Shown here: positions 44,001 to 56,000 of the stretch, one piece after another
Layout: the number at the start of each line of letters is the position of its first letter
Numbering within the stretch: position 1 is the stretch's first letter
DNA from: Neoarius graeffei
Lineage: Eukaryota; Chordata; Actinopteri; Siluriformes; Ariidae
Direction of reading: 5' to 3'
Assembly: GCF_027579695.1 (NCBI RefSeq)
Contig: NC_083579.1
Location: 67,342,871-67,406,870, forward strand
DNA: 64,000 nucleotides
The notes under the pieces: generated by a model
Seen by the model: only the letters and a program-made list of their open reading frames with translations
Databases searched by the model: none
Told to the model about the DNA's origin: nothing
Position numbers and translations under genes: made by a program

Positions 44001-47000
44001 TACTTTCAATACGGGCTTATCGCCAACACTCCTCAACAGATCAGAGGTTTCGTACGAGTCTTCAGTAAAATGAACAGAGCAGAGGAGAGACCACTTCATA
44101 GCCGCCCAATGTATCTGTGAATTTCTCGCAAAATGCGTCCAAGTCTTTGCAGTTTGAACATTCTTGGGCCGTGAATGCAACGTAAATCCACCTTCTGTCG
44201 TTTTGCTGCATTGGCCAAAAACGCATCTACAGTGCCTTGCAAAAGTATTCATACCCCTTGAACTTTTTCACATTACAACCACGAGCTTAAAAGTTTTTTT
44301 TTTTTTAATTGAGATTTTATGTGATAGACCAACACAGAGTAGCACATAATTGTGAAGTGAAACGAAAATGATAAATGGTCTTCAAAATTTTAAACAAATA
44401 AAAATCTGAAAAATGTGATGTGCATTAGTATTCAGCCCCCCTGCGTCAATACTTTGTAGAGCCACCTTTTGCTGCAATTACAGCTGCGAGTCTTTTGTGG
44501 TATGTCTCTACCAGCTTTGCACATCTAGACACTGAAATTTTTGCCCATTTTTCTTTGCAAAATGGCTCAAGCTCAGCCAGATTGGATGGAGAGCGTTTGT
44601 GAACAGCAATTTTCAAGTCTTGCCACAGATGCTCAATGGGATTTAGGTCTGGACTTTGACTGGGCCATTTTAACACATGAATATTCTTTGATCTAAACTA
44701 TTCCATTGTAGCTCTGGCTGTATGTTTAGGGTCATTGTCTTGCTGGAAGGTGAATCTCCTTCCCAGTCTCGAGTCTTTTACAGCCTCCAACAGGTTTTCT
44801 TCCAGGATTGCCCTGTATTTACAGTAGCTCCATCCATCTTCCCATCAACTCTGACCAGCTTCCCTGTCCCTGCTGAAGAAAAGCATCCCCATAGCACGAT
44901 GCTGCCACCACCATGTTTCACAGTGGGGATGGTGTGTGCAGGGTGATGAGCAGTGTTAGTTTTCCGCCACACATAGGCCTTTGCATTTAGGCCAAAAAGT
45001 TCAACTTTGGTCTCATCTGACCAAAGCACCTTCTTCCAACATGTTTTCTGTGTCCCCTACATGGCTTCTTATGCCTGTCTTTCAACAATGGCTTTCTTCT
45101 TGCCACTCTTCCAAAAAGGCCAGATTTGTGGAGTGTACGACTTATAGTTGTCCTGTGCACAGATTCTTCCACCTGAGCTGTGGATTTCTGCAGCTCCTCC
45201 AGAGTGATCATGGGCCTCTTGGCTGCTTCTCTGACCAGTGCTCTCCTTGCTTGCTCTGTCAGTTTAGGTGGACGGCCATGTCTTGGTAGGTCTGCAGTTG
45301 TGCCATACTTTTTCCATTTTTGAATGATGGATTGAACAGTGCTTCTTGAGATGTTCAGAGCTTGGGATATTTTTTTATAACCTAACCCTGCTTTAAACTT
45401 CTCCAGAACTTTATCCCTGACCTGTCTGGTGAGTTCTTTGGTCTTCATGATGCTGTTTGTTCTTCAGTGTTCTCTAACAAACCACTGAGGCCTTTACAGA
45501 ACAAGTGTATTTATGCTGAGAGTAAATTACACACAGTAGGACTCTAGCTAATTAGATGACTTCTGAAGGCAATTGATTGCACTGGATTGTATTTGGAGGT
45601 ATCGGAGTACAGGGGGCTGAATACTAATGCACACCACATTTTTCAGATTTTTATTTGTTTAAAATTCAGTGATTCATTTTGCTCCTAATGACTGAGTCAA
45701 ACTGATTCACCACATATTAAATCAGTGAGTCAAAAATTTCCAAAGTGAGTCAAAATTACAATACACACTTTGAAAACAAAAAACACAATAGTTATCACTG
45801 TTCACACTTAAATCATTTAATTCCAACATGTGAACAATTGTGTGAGCTATTCATCTAAGCAAACAATAACAATTTTCAGAATAAAAAAAAGAAAAAAGTA
45901 TGGAATTAAACAGAATAGTTATTATGGCTGTTTTGACTAGAATTCAAATAAAACATAAAAAAAACCTGTCAATATCTTTGGCACTTGACTTTTGTGACAT
46001 CAGACAAGATTAACTTTTTCACAGTAATGACATTTATCATGTTTATGGTTTAGCTACTGTAACATTTCTTCACTGAGAAAATTCTTCTTTGCTTGTTTTT
46101 TTTCAAGTGGTCCAGACTCATCTCAATCATGTGCCACGTGTAGGTTGCCATCCATTTCCTGTTGAATTTACGTTTTATTTTCAACTTTGTTACCCCAGGT
46201 TTCCCAGCATCACTTTGAGTCTCACTCTCTGTTTCAGTCTTGTCCGCTGTATCATCGTCAATCGTACTCGAGTCTGTGCTTGACGTACTTGCTCCCGGAC
46301 CCCACAAAGAAATCAATTTGCTTTGCACTTTCATGCGTTTATTTGGCATGATTTTCACATTAAATGCGTTTTCAAATGTACTGCAGTAGCGTTGTTAATG
46401 TAAACACTCCTTATCGTTGACCGATGCTACTTCCGCCTAGTGTTTCTGTTAACTCGATCTCGATTGGTCAGTCTTTTTATATCATCCAATGAAAAATTTT
46501 CTACTATTAATTCATATTTCCTAAATTTCTAAACCTTTTTACTGAATACCATAGCAAAACTTTAACTGAATTTCCCATTTGATAGGCGCTATTCATATGT
46601 TTGGTAAGTAGAAACAAATTTAGATCGATCTTTTATTACCGCAAAGAAATGCTTTGGCAAACATATAAATTTTATCGATTAGTACGAGAGAGCTATTTTC
46701 ACTTGCTTCAAATCGAGGCTGGAAAGGATTTGCATATGCCGAAGCTTTCCAGCCAATGAAATTGCCGACACGTTGCTGACGGAATTAAACGAAGCTAAAT
46801 ATAGGCCCGCCAAGTAAAAAAGACTATAGTAGTCGATAAATGAAGCATTATAACAACAGGTCAGTCATGTTGAACGAGAAAAATATAGCGTCGTTAGGAC
46901 CTTGCCACTCGGAACAACCTCGAGCTACATCCCTTCGCTCTATATCCTGAATGAAGAGAAGTAACTCGAGGATGTTCCGAGTGCGACCTTGCGTCAAAAA

Positions 47001-50000
47001 TACGCACCACAAGCAAAACATCTGCGTCATTTATTTTAAAATTGCGTAAAATACGCATGACGCAGGACAAAATGAATCACTGAAAATTTTGAAGACCATT
47101 TATCATTTTCGTTTCACTTCACAATTATGTGCTACTCTGTGTTGGTCTATCACATAAAATCTCAATTAAAAAAAAACTTTTAAGCTCGTGGTTGTAAGGT
47201 GGAAAAATGTGAAAAAGTTCAAGGGGTATGAATACTTTTGCAAGGCACTGTATGTGGCATGGCGATTAAATTAAATTAGCTCAAAATGGAGGATCGGAGT
47301 TGCAGTCAGCTCTGTGTTTTAGTATAGCGGAAATGGCGATGAGACTGATGGACTTCCTGCTGTGACGTTACGGACGTCAAGGTCGTTCACTCAGACCGCT
47401 ATCTATATGAATCACTTCAATCGTAAAAATTACTATATTAGATATATTGTTAGCGCTTAAAACTATTCCTGTGCCATTCTTGAGGTCTCAAGGCATTTAT
47501 AAACGAAAGGGAGGCCATGGCTCTGCGTATCTGCTTTAAACGGCTCTTAATAAATTCTCTAATTTATATGATTAAAGTACTGTATTTTGAGGTGCGTATC
47601 ATGCCTGTCTGTCCAGCTTTTTACAGAATACTGCTCTAAGACTTACAATAAGTTCATGCAAGGAGCAGATACCTTTGAGGACGAGGATGCAGACTACCTC
47701 GGTCATCTGAGTAAGTTGAACCTACGAACCTACTTAACAGTATGAGTGGGACAGGGTCATGATTAATGTCAAAGTAAGACATTTGGGATAAAATCAAAAA
47801 GAATATAAATGTTTACATCTTCAAATTTTAATAGTTTGACCAAAAAAATAACTCTGAAACAGCAGTTCAGAAAATATAATCTGTCAAATGTCTTCCCACA
47901 GAGAGGCTGTATAATGTCGATGAGGCTCTACTGGAGTCACAGCAGGAGAAATACAGTGTGTTGATGTCTGAGGTGGAAAGACTGGAGAAAGAAAGCCATG
48001 CTGTAAGTGTACGCGTTTATTTACATCGAAGCGCTGATCAGGATTCACGCAGTATATCCGCTCACGTAACTGGTTTGTATGTTTGTGTAGGATCGTTTGA
48101 TGGGACAGAGGACTGAGAAACTGAAGTTACAGACTGACCTCCAGAAGCTGCAGAGCTACCGTACTTCAATGGAGTCTTTTAAAGCCCACCAGGAGAATAA
48201 GGCTACAGTGCTGTCTGAGGAGCTGGAAGCAGCAAGTATGTCTCATGCCAAGGTTTGAGATTACAAGTCTTGTTCTGTTCCCCCCCCCTTCAGGGAACAT
48301 TTATTAGTTAGGGTGGATGAGTATGTAAGGAATAAAATGACATCATATTGATCCATTTATAGTTTTGTACAATGTTGTGGAACATTCAGGAATAATCCAG
48401 GTTCCCATTATCACTTGGCATTATAGCAGCTATTAACAGTGGTTCCCTCACTTTCTCTTGAGCTTATAAAGGCTTTCCTTTGGCAGAAAACAAACGATTT
48501 TATTAAAGAGCCTCACCCCTAATTGTTACAAAGGACTGACACTGAAGACTCCTTCCACAAATGCTACAGTGGTGCTTGAAAGTTTGCGAACCCTTTAGAA
48601 TTTTCTATATTTCTGCATAAATATGACCTAAAACATCATCAGATTTTCACACAAGTCCTAAAAGTAGATAAAGAGAACCCAGTTAAACAAATTAAACAAA
48701 TATATTATACTTGGTCGTTTTATTTATTGAGGAAAATGATCCAATATTACATATCTGTGAGTGGCAAAAGTATGTGAACCTTTGCTTTCAGTATCTGGTG
48801 TGACCCCCTTGTGCAGCAATAACTGCAACTAAACGTTTCCGGTAACCGTTGATCAGTCCTGCACACCGGCTTGGAGGAATTTTAGCCCGTTCCTCCGTAC
48901 AGAACAGCTTCAACTCTGGGATGTTGGTGGGTTTCCTCAGATGAACTGAAGCGAGCAGTTCCTTCCACGACATTTCGATTGGATTAAGGTCAGGACTTTG
49001 ACTTGGCCATTCCAAAACATTAACTTTACTCTTCTTTAACCATTCTTTGGTAGAACGACTTGTGTGCTTAGGGTCGTTGCCTTGCTGCATGACCCACCTT
49101 CTCTTGAGATTCAGTTCATGGACAGATGTCCTGACATTTACCTGTAGAATTCGCTGGTATAATTCAGAATTCATTGTTCCATCAATGATGGCAAGCCGTC
49201 CTGGCCCAGATGCAGCAAAACAGGCCCAGACCATGATACTACCACCACCATGTTTCACAGATGGGATAAGGTTCTTCTGCTGGAATGCAGTGTTTTCCTT
49301 TCTCCAAACATAACGCTTCTCATTTAAACCAAAAAGTTCTATTTTGGTCTCATCTGTCCACAAAACATTTTTCCAATAGCCCTCTGGCTTGTCCACGTGA
49401 TCTTTAGCAAACTGCAGACGAGCAGCAATCTCATCTCATTATCTGTAGCCGCTTTATCCTGTTCTACAGGGTCGCAGGCAAGCTGGAGCCTATCCCAGCT
49501 GACTACGGGTGAAAGGCGGGGTACACCCTGGACAAGTCGCCAGGTCATCACAGGGCTGACACATAGACACAGACAACCATTCACACTCACATTCACACCT
49601 ACGCTCAATTTAGAGTCACCAGTTAACCTAACCTGCATGTCTTTGGACTGTGGGGGAAACCGGAGCACCCGGAGGAAACCCACGCGGACACGGGGAGAAC
49701 ATGCAAACTCCACACAGAAAGGCCCTCGCCGGCCCCGGGGCTCGAACCCAGGACCTTCTTGCTGTGAGGCGACAGCGCTAACCACTACACCACCGTGCTG
49801 CCACGAGCAGCAATGTTGGGAAAAAAAAAAAAAAAGCAGTGGCTTTCTCCTTGCAACCCTGCCATGCACACCATTGTTGTTCAGTGTTCTCCTGAAAATG
49901 GACTCATGAACATTAGCCAATGTGAGAGAGGCCTTCAGTTGCTTAGAAGTTACCCTGGGGTCCTTTGTGACCTCGCCGACTATTACACGCCTTGCTCTTG

Positions 50001-53000
50001 GAGTGTTCTTTGTTGGTCGACCACTCCTGGGGTCGGTAACAATGGTCTTGAATTTCCTCCATTTGTATACAATCTGTCTGGCTGTGGATTGGTGGAGTCC
50101 AAACTCTTTAGAGATGGTTTTGTAACCTTTTCCAGCCTGATGAGCATCAACAACGCTTTTTCTGAGATCCTCAGAAATCTCCTTTGTTCGTGCCATGATA
50201 CACTTCCACAAACATGTGTTGTGAAGATCAGACTTTGATAGATCCCTGTTCTTTAAATAAAACAGGGTGCCCACTCACACCTGATTGTCATCCCACTGAT
50301 TGAAAAACACCTGACTCTAATTTCACCTTCAAATTAACTGCTAATCCTAGAGGTTCACATACTTTTGCCACTCACAGATATGTAATATTGGATCATTTTC
50401 CTCAATAAATAGCATGTTGAATAAAGTATGTCACAAAGAAAAGGAGGGAACATGAAATGACTGGTTCAAAAATAGTTTTAATGTCCATTGAGTAGGGCTG
50501 CTCGATTATGGAAAAAAATAATAATCACGATTATTTCAGTCAATATTGAAATCATGATTATTCAAACGATTTTTTGAAACAATGCATTTATTCAGCATTT
50601 CTCTTTAAAACAAAAAAAACCTCTTTGTTATTGATCATTTACGTTCACCTTTCTTTCAAACTGAAAATAAATATAGTCTAGAAAAACTTAAGTTTGCGAT
50701 GTATGTATAAAACAAAATAAAAATATTCTTTTGACATAAGACAGAGAAAAACAAATGTACACAGGCTGCATGTCTTTGGCTAAATAATATCCGATGGATG
50801 CTGTGAGTGCGTTGTGCCTCTCCGAACTCGTGGCATTGTAGAGAGTGGCTGAAATGGATGACTGCATTGTCTTGCTGGTTGTGGCGGCATCGGCTTTATC
50901 TTTTTGTTTTTTATTGTTTCGTCGTGAATAACTTTTATGGCTCAGTTTCAGGTGGTTGAAGAGGTTTGTAGTGTTGCCAAGAGGCACAGATACTACCTTA
51001 TTGCAAATCTTACACACGATGCGCTTCTGTTCCACGTCGGATTCTTCGAATCCAAAGTGATCCCATATTACAGACGTTTTTCGTCCCTTTTTGTCGACCA
51101 ACCGATTCTGCCCTCCTTCTGTCATCTTGCGAGCCTACCTCGTGCCAAACCATTCACAATCTCTCCTCCTTTCAGCTGCGTGAGTGGAGAGCCATAGAGA
51201 CACACACACTGCTTCCGCCGCGTGAGTGTTGTCGGCAAGTCCGCGCATGGGCCCGCGGGAAGGAAATGTATTGCGTGTGCGCGTCCCCGACAAATGGCAA
51301 AATAATCGTTTCAACTCGATTATATGAATTTTGAGATCGTTTAACACAAAAATCGAAATCGTGATCAAAATTCGATTAATTGCACAGCCCTACCATTGAG
51401 GAACAAAGAAATTTATAAAAGCTCTGACACTTCATTATAATGACAATTAGATGTATAATATATCAGCGTATCAATATAACATTGGCCAGTCCAGTTTAAT
51501 TAATCATGGGTATATTAACACGTTTTTGTTAGTCGCAGTAAGCTCAGGTTCCCTCTTATCAAAGACAGTTATGTGTGGAAAAATAAACAAAGCTGAGTAA
51601 TGTACCCAGTCCCATCTTAGCTCTTTGTCATTGAAATTCTGTAGAAGCTTTTCATTTACCACAAAAAGGATATAACTGTCTGTGTATGTAGACCTTCAAC
51701 TAGAGAGTCTGAAGAGGGAGCAGGCTAGACTGCAGCACATCCTGGAGAATCAGAAGTTCACTCCAGCTGATATTGAGCGCATCAACAGAGAGAGGAACGA
51801 GCTGCAACAGAATGTGAACACCCTGAGCCGCAGTCTTGAGGAGGCCCAGCAGCTTGCCTGGAATGAGGAGCTCACCCTGGTCAAAACCAAAGAGAGGGTG
51901 GGTAGCGGATATATGTACACACAGAGACCTAACCTGAAAAACAAATGCTAGTAATTTTGACAAAATGAATGGTTTGGCAGTGTACACTATATGGCCAAAA
52001 GTATGTGGACACCTGACCATCATGCCCATATGTGCGTTTGTTAAACATGCCGTTTCAGATTTAGTCCCCCTTTGCCGCCATAACAGCCTCCACTCTGTTG
52101 GAAAGGCTTTCTACTAGATTTCGAAGCATGGCTGTGGGAATTTCTTCTCAGTCAGGTACAAGAGCACGAGTGAGGTCGGGCAAAGAGCCCTGGGGTGCAG
52201 TCATCGTTCCAGTTCATCTGAAGGTGTTCGGTGGCGTTGAGGTCTTGGCTCCGTGCAGTCCACTGACGTTATTTCACACCAACCTTGGAAAACCATATCT
52301 TCATGGATTTTGCTTTGTGTACAGGGACACGCTGTCAAGTTTGGGCCCCTTAGTTCCTGTGAAAGTAAACTTGTAATGCTGTGTCATACAAAGGCATTCT
52401 TAGTTTGCAATTGTGTGCTTTTCATGTTTGTGGGAAGGTCTACATATGGCCAAGTACTGAAAGAGATCCAGAAGTTAAACGTACAGAATGCAGAATTTGC
52501 TTAATGGCCAACTATGAGCTATTTTGTCTCTGTTGATGAGAAACATCATTTCATTTGTACTTTCTTTACAGACCAGGAATCCACTGTTCTGACTGTTTTT
52601 CTTATTAATACGGTTGAATTTTTTCATTTAGACTGAAGTAAAGTTGGCAGAGTACCACAAGCTGGCACGTATGCTCAAGCTCATCCCCCAGTCTGCTGAG
52701 AACGCCTGTGGCCATGACTTTGAGATCAAAATAGTCAGTGACTACGGCCCAACCATTGCCACTCAAATCAGGACTCAGATACAGGTACGGCCAAATTCAC
52801 CACTACAGATAATCCACACTCGGATCACCACATTACAGTGGTGCTTGAAAGTTTGTGAACCCTTTAGAATTTTCTATATTTCTGCACAAGTATGACCTAA
52901 AGCATCATCAGATTTTCACACAAGTCCTAAAAGTAGATAAAGAGAACCCAGTTAAACAAATGAGACAAAAATATTATACTTGGTCATTTATTTATTGAGG

Positions 53001-56000
53001 AAAAGGATCCAATATTACATATTTGTGAGTGGCAAAAGTATGTGAACCTCTAGGATTAGCAGTTAATTTGAAGGTGAAATTAGAGTCAGGTGATTTCAAT
53101 CAACGGGATGACAATCAGGTGTGAGTGGGCACCCTGTTTTATTTAAAGAACAGGGATCTATCAAAGTCTGATCTTCACAACAAATGTTTGTGGAAGTGGA
53201 TCATGACACGAACAAAGGAGATTTCTGAGGATCTCAGAAAAAGTGTTGTTGATGCTCATCAGGCTGGAAAAGGTTACAAAACCATCTCTAAAGGGTTTGG
53301 ACTCCACCAATCCACAGTCAGACAGATTGTGTACAAATGGAGGAAATTCAAGACCATTGTTACCCTCCCCAGGAGTGGTCGACCAACAAAGATCACTCCA
53401 AGAGCAAGGTGTGTAATAGTTGGCAAGGTCACAAAGGACCCCAGGGTAACTTCTAAGCAACTGAAGGCCTCTCTCACATTGGCTAATGTTCATGAGTCCA
53501 CCATCAGGAGAACACTGAACAACAATGGTGTGCATGTCAGGGTTGCAAAGAGAAAGCCACTGCTCTCCAAAAAGAACATTGCTGCTCATCTGCAGTTTGC
53601 TAAAGATCATGTGGACAAGCCAGAAGGCTATTGGAAAAATGTTTTGTGGACGGATGAGACCAAAATAGAACTTTTTGGTTTAAATGAGAAGCGTTATGTT
53701 TGGAGAAAGGAGAACACTGCATTCCAGCATAAGAACCTTATCCCATCTATGAAACATGGTGGTGGTAGTATCATGGTTTGGGCCTGTTTTGCTGCATCTG
53801 GGCCAGGACGGCTTGCCATCGTTGATAGAACAATGAATTCTGAATTATACCAACGAATTCTAAAGGAAAATGTCAGGACATCTGTCCATGAACTGAATCT
53901 CAAGAGAAGGTGGGTCATGCAGCAAGACAACGACCCTAAGCACACAAGTTGTTCTACCAAAGAAGTGTTAAAGAAGAATAAAGTTAATGTTTTCTAATGG
54001 CCAAGTCAAAGTCCTGACCTTAATCCAATCGAAATGTTGTGGAAGGACCTGAAGTGAGCAGTTCATGTGAGGAAACCCACCAACATCCCAGAGTTGAAGC
54101 TGTTCTGTACGGAGGAACGGGCTAAAATTCCTCCAAGCCGGTGTGCAGGACTGATCAACAGTTACCGGAAATGTTTAGTTGCAGTTACTGCTGCACAAGG
54201 GGGTCACACCAGATACTGAAAGCAAAGGTTCACATACTTTTGCCACTCACAGATGTGTAATATTGGATCATTTTCCTCAATAAATCAATGACCAAGTATA
54301 ATATTTTTGTCTCATTTGTTTAACTGGGCTCTCTTTATCTACTTTTAGGACTTGTGTGAAAATCTGATGATGTTTTAGGTCATATTTATGCAGAAATATA
54401 GAAAATTCTAAAGGGTTCACAAACTTTCAAGCACCACTGTATGATGTTCTTATTAATGCCCTTCAAACTCCTTCTAGAATCCTCTTAAGAGCATGCTGGT
54501 GGATGTAGAGGAGGAATTCAGCAATATGACCAATATGAAGTTGAGCCTGGATGAGACAGTGGAACAGGTAGGAAAGGAAAGTGAACATCTTATCGTTCAA
54601 GGTATTCTCATATATTTAAATATCTTAGGTTTTTGTTTCATATGAATAATTTCATTATTATTGCATTCGACACCCATTAGCTGACCTGGAGGCTGATGTT
54701 TACAGTATGAAACATGAACGTGCTAGCTGAGTAATAAGCTTGTCCTTGTCCTCTTACTGATTGCTAGATAAAGTCCAACATTTCTGAGAAGTTAAATGAT
54801 ATAAAGCAGCTAAAGGAGCAGATTCGCAGACTGGATGAGCAGTTGGAGCGTGATATGCAGGTACGTGTTATCTAGGCCAGAAAAGTTTTATTGCTGTTCC
54901 AACACTCCAATACCTTAAACACTCTAAGAAAGTATAAATATTCTAAACTACTTACTTATCAAGAAGGTGATTGAATTTTCAAACTCATTTTATTCTCTGC
55001 AAAACATACTGATTGCGACATAATAAAAGCTTTGGCTTAGAAATAAGTGGAGAAATTGCGTTGCTTAAAGGAGATACGCAGAACCTTTATTTTTAAATAA
55101 ATTTGAGTGGATAGCATCTCCATCCTTGACTCTTGTATGCTGCATAATTGGGAATAAAAGAAATATATTTCCGAGAGTTAAAATCGACTGCAAATTTGGC
55201 ATTCGAGCTGCCCCGCTGAGCCAGCCAGACCTGAGTGTGTGATGTCACAGCGGGAACCGGTGCTATAGACCAAAGCCAGACTCGGCAGGCGAGACTGGTT
55301 GCAGTGGCCTCTTCATTGGGATTTATTGGAGATTCTTCGGATTCCTCAGATAGTAATAGATCTGACTGTGATGGTCCTGAAATTGGAGTGTTTCGAACCA
55401 TCGGAAAGTGAATCCTATAGTAACACGTCGGCCACGGAGGCCCCCACCTTACGAAATAAAGCCAGAGAACAAAGCTGTCTAGAGAATTGGATGGAATTGA
55501 ACTGACCGTCTCATGTGACTCTCATTAAAACAGGATAGGTCTTCTAACTTATGCAACATACATGTACATGCATGCATTTTCACTGATAAAAACATAAAAG
55601 GCTCATTAAATAATCAGATGAACTGAGACAATCGCATTCGGAAGCAAATTAAATCATCTTATACCGGTAACTTAAACACACAATACAAGTTACATGTATT
55701 AATCTAAATGCAGGTAAACAACGAGTGGTATTTTTTGTTATGTAACCAAATGAGAGTCGGATCTTACCTGTCTGTGGTGTTGCTTCTTGAAGGCCGATCT
55801 TGTGGCCGATTTGTTTTGAAAAAATCTGATTTTCAGTTATTCGTTCATTCGCTTCTTCCACGTAAGGGTGAGATATTGCTGCTGAGGCAAGCAAATCCAG
55901 CAGAGAAATCTGACAAAATAATATAATAATAATTTCAATTTATATAGCGCCTTTCTCAAAAAATTTTAGACTTTTTTCAAGCTTGTGTCTAGTGTATAAG

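Larger units (their letters stand above)
41533..47535 (-). mobile_element. Kolobok-like element with THAP remnant, copy 1
   Basis: Inverted ends AGCAGATACGCAGAGCC and its complement; TTAA at 47536-47539 and a mutated TTCA at 41529-41532. Without its inserts it is about 1.5 kb. Remnants of a THAP-domain protein lie on the minus strand at about 44229-44011 ([17 protein letters not shown]). Inserts: hAT at 42524-44002 and Tc1 at 44230-47250. The homologous copy at 55069-58770 lacks both and shows the empty sites. In the NDC80 intron between coding exons 6 and 7. Confidence 0.82.

Noticed and set aside
41533..47535. P-element assignment because of the THAP domain
   Set aside because: P elements make 8-bp duplications; both copies here sit at TTAA (one copy mutated to TTCA), which fits Kolobok better.
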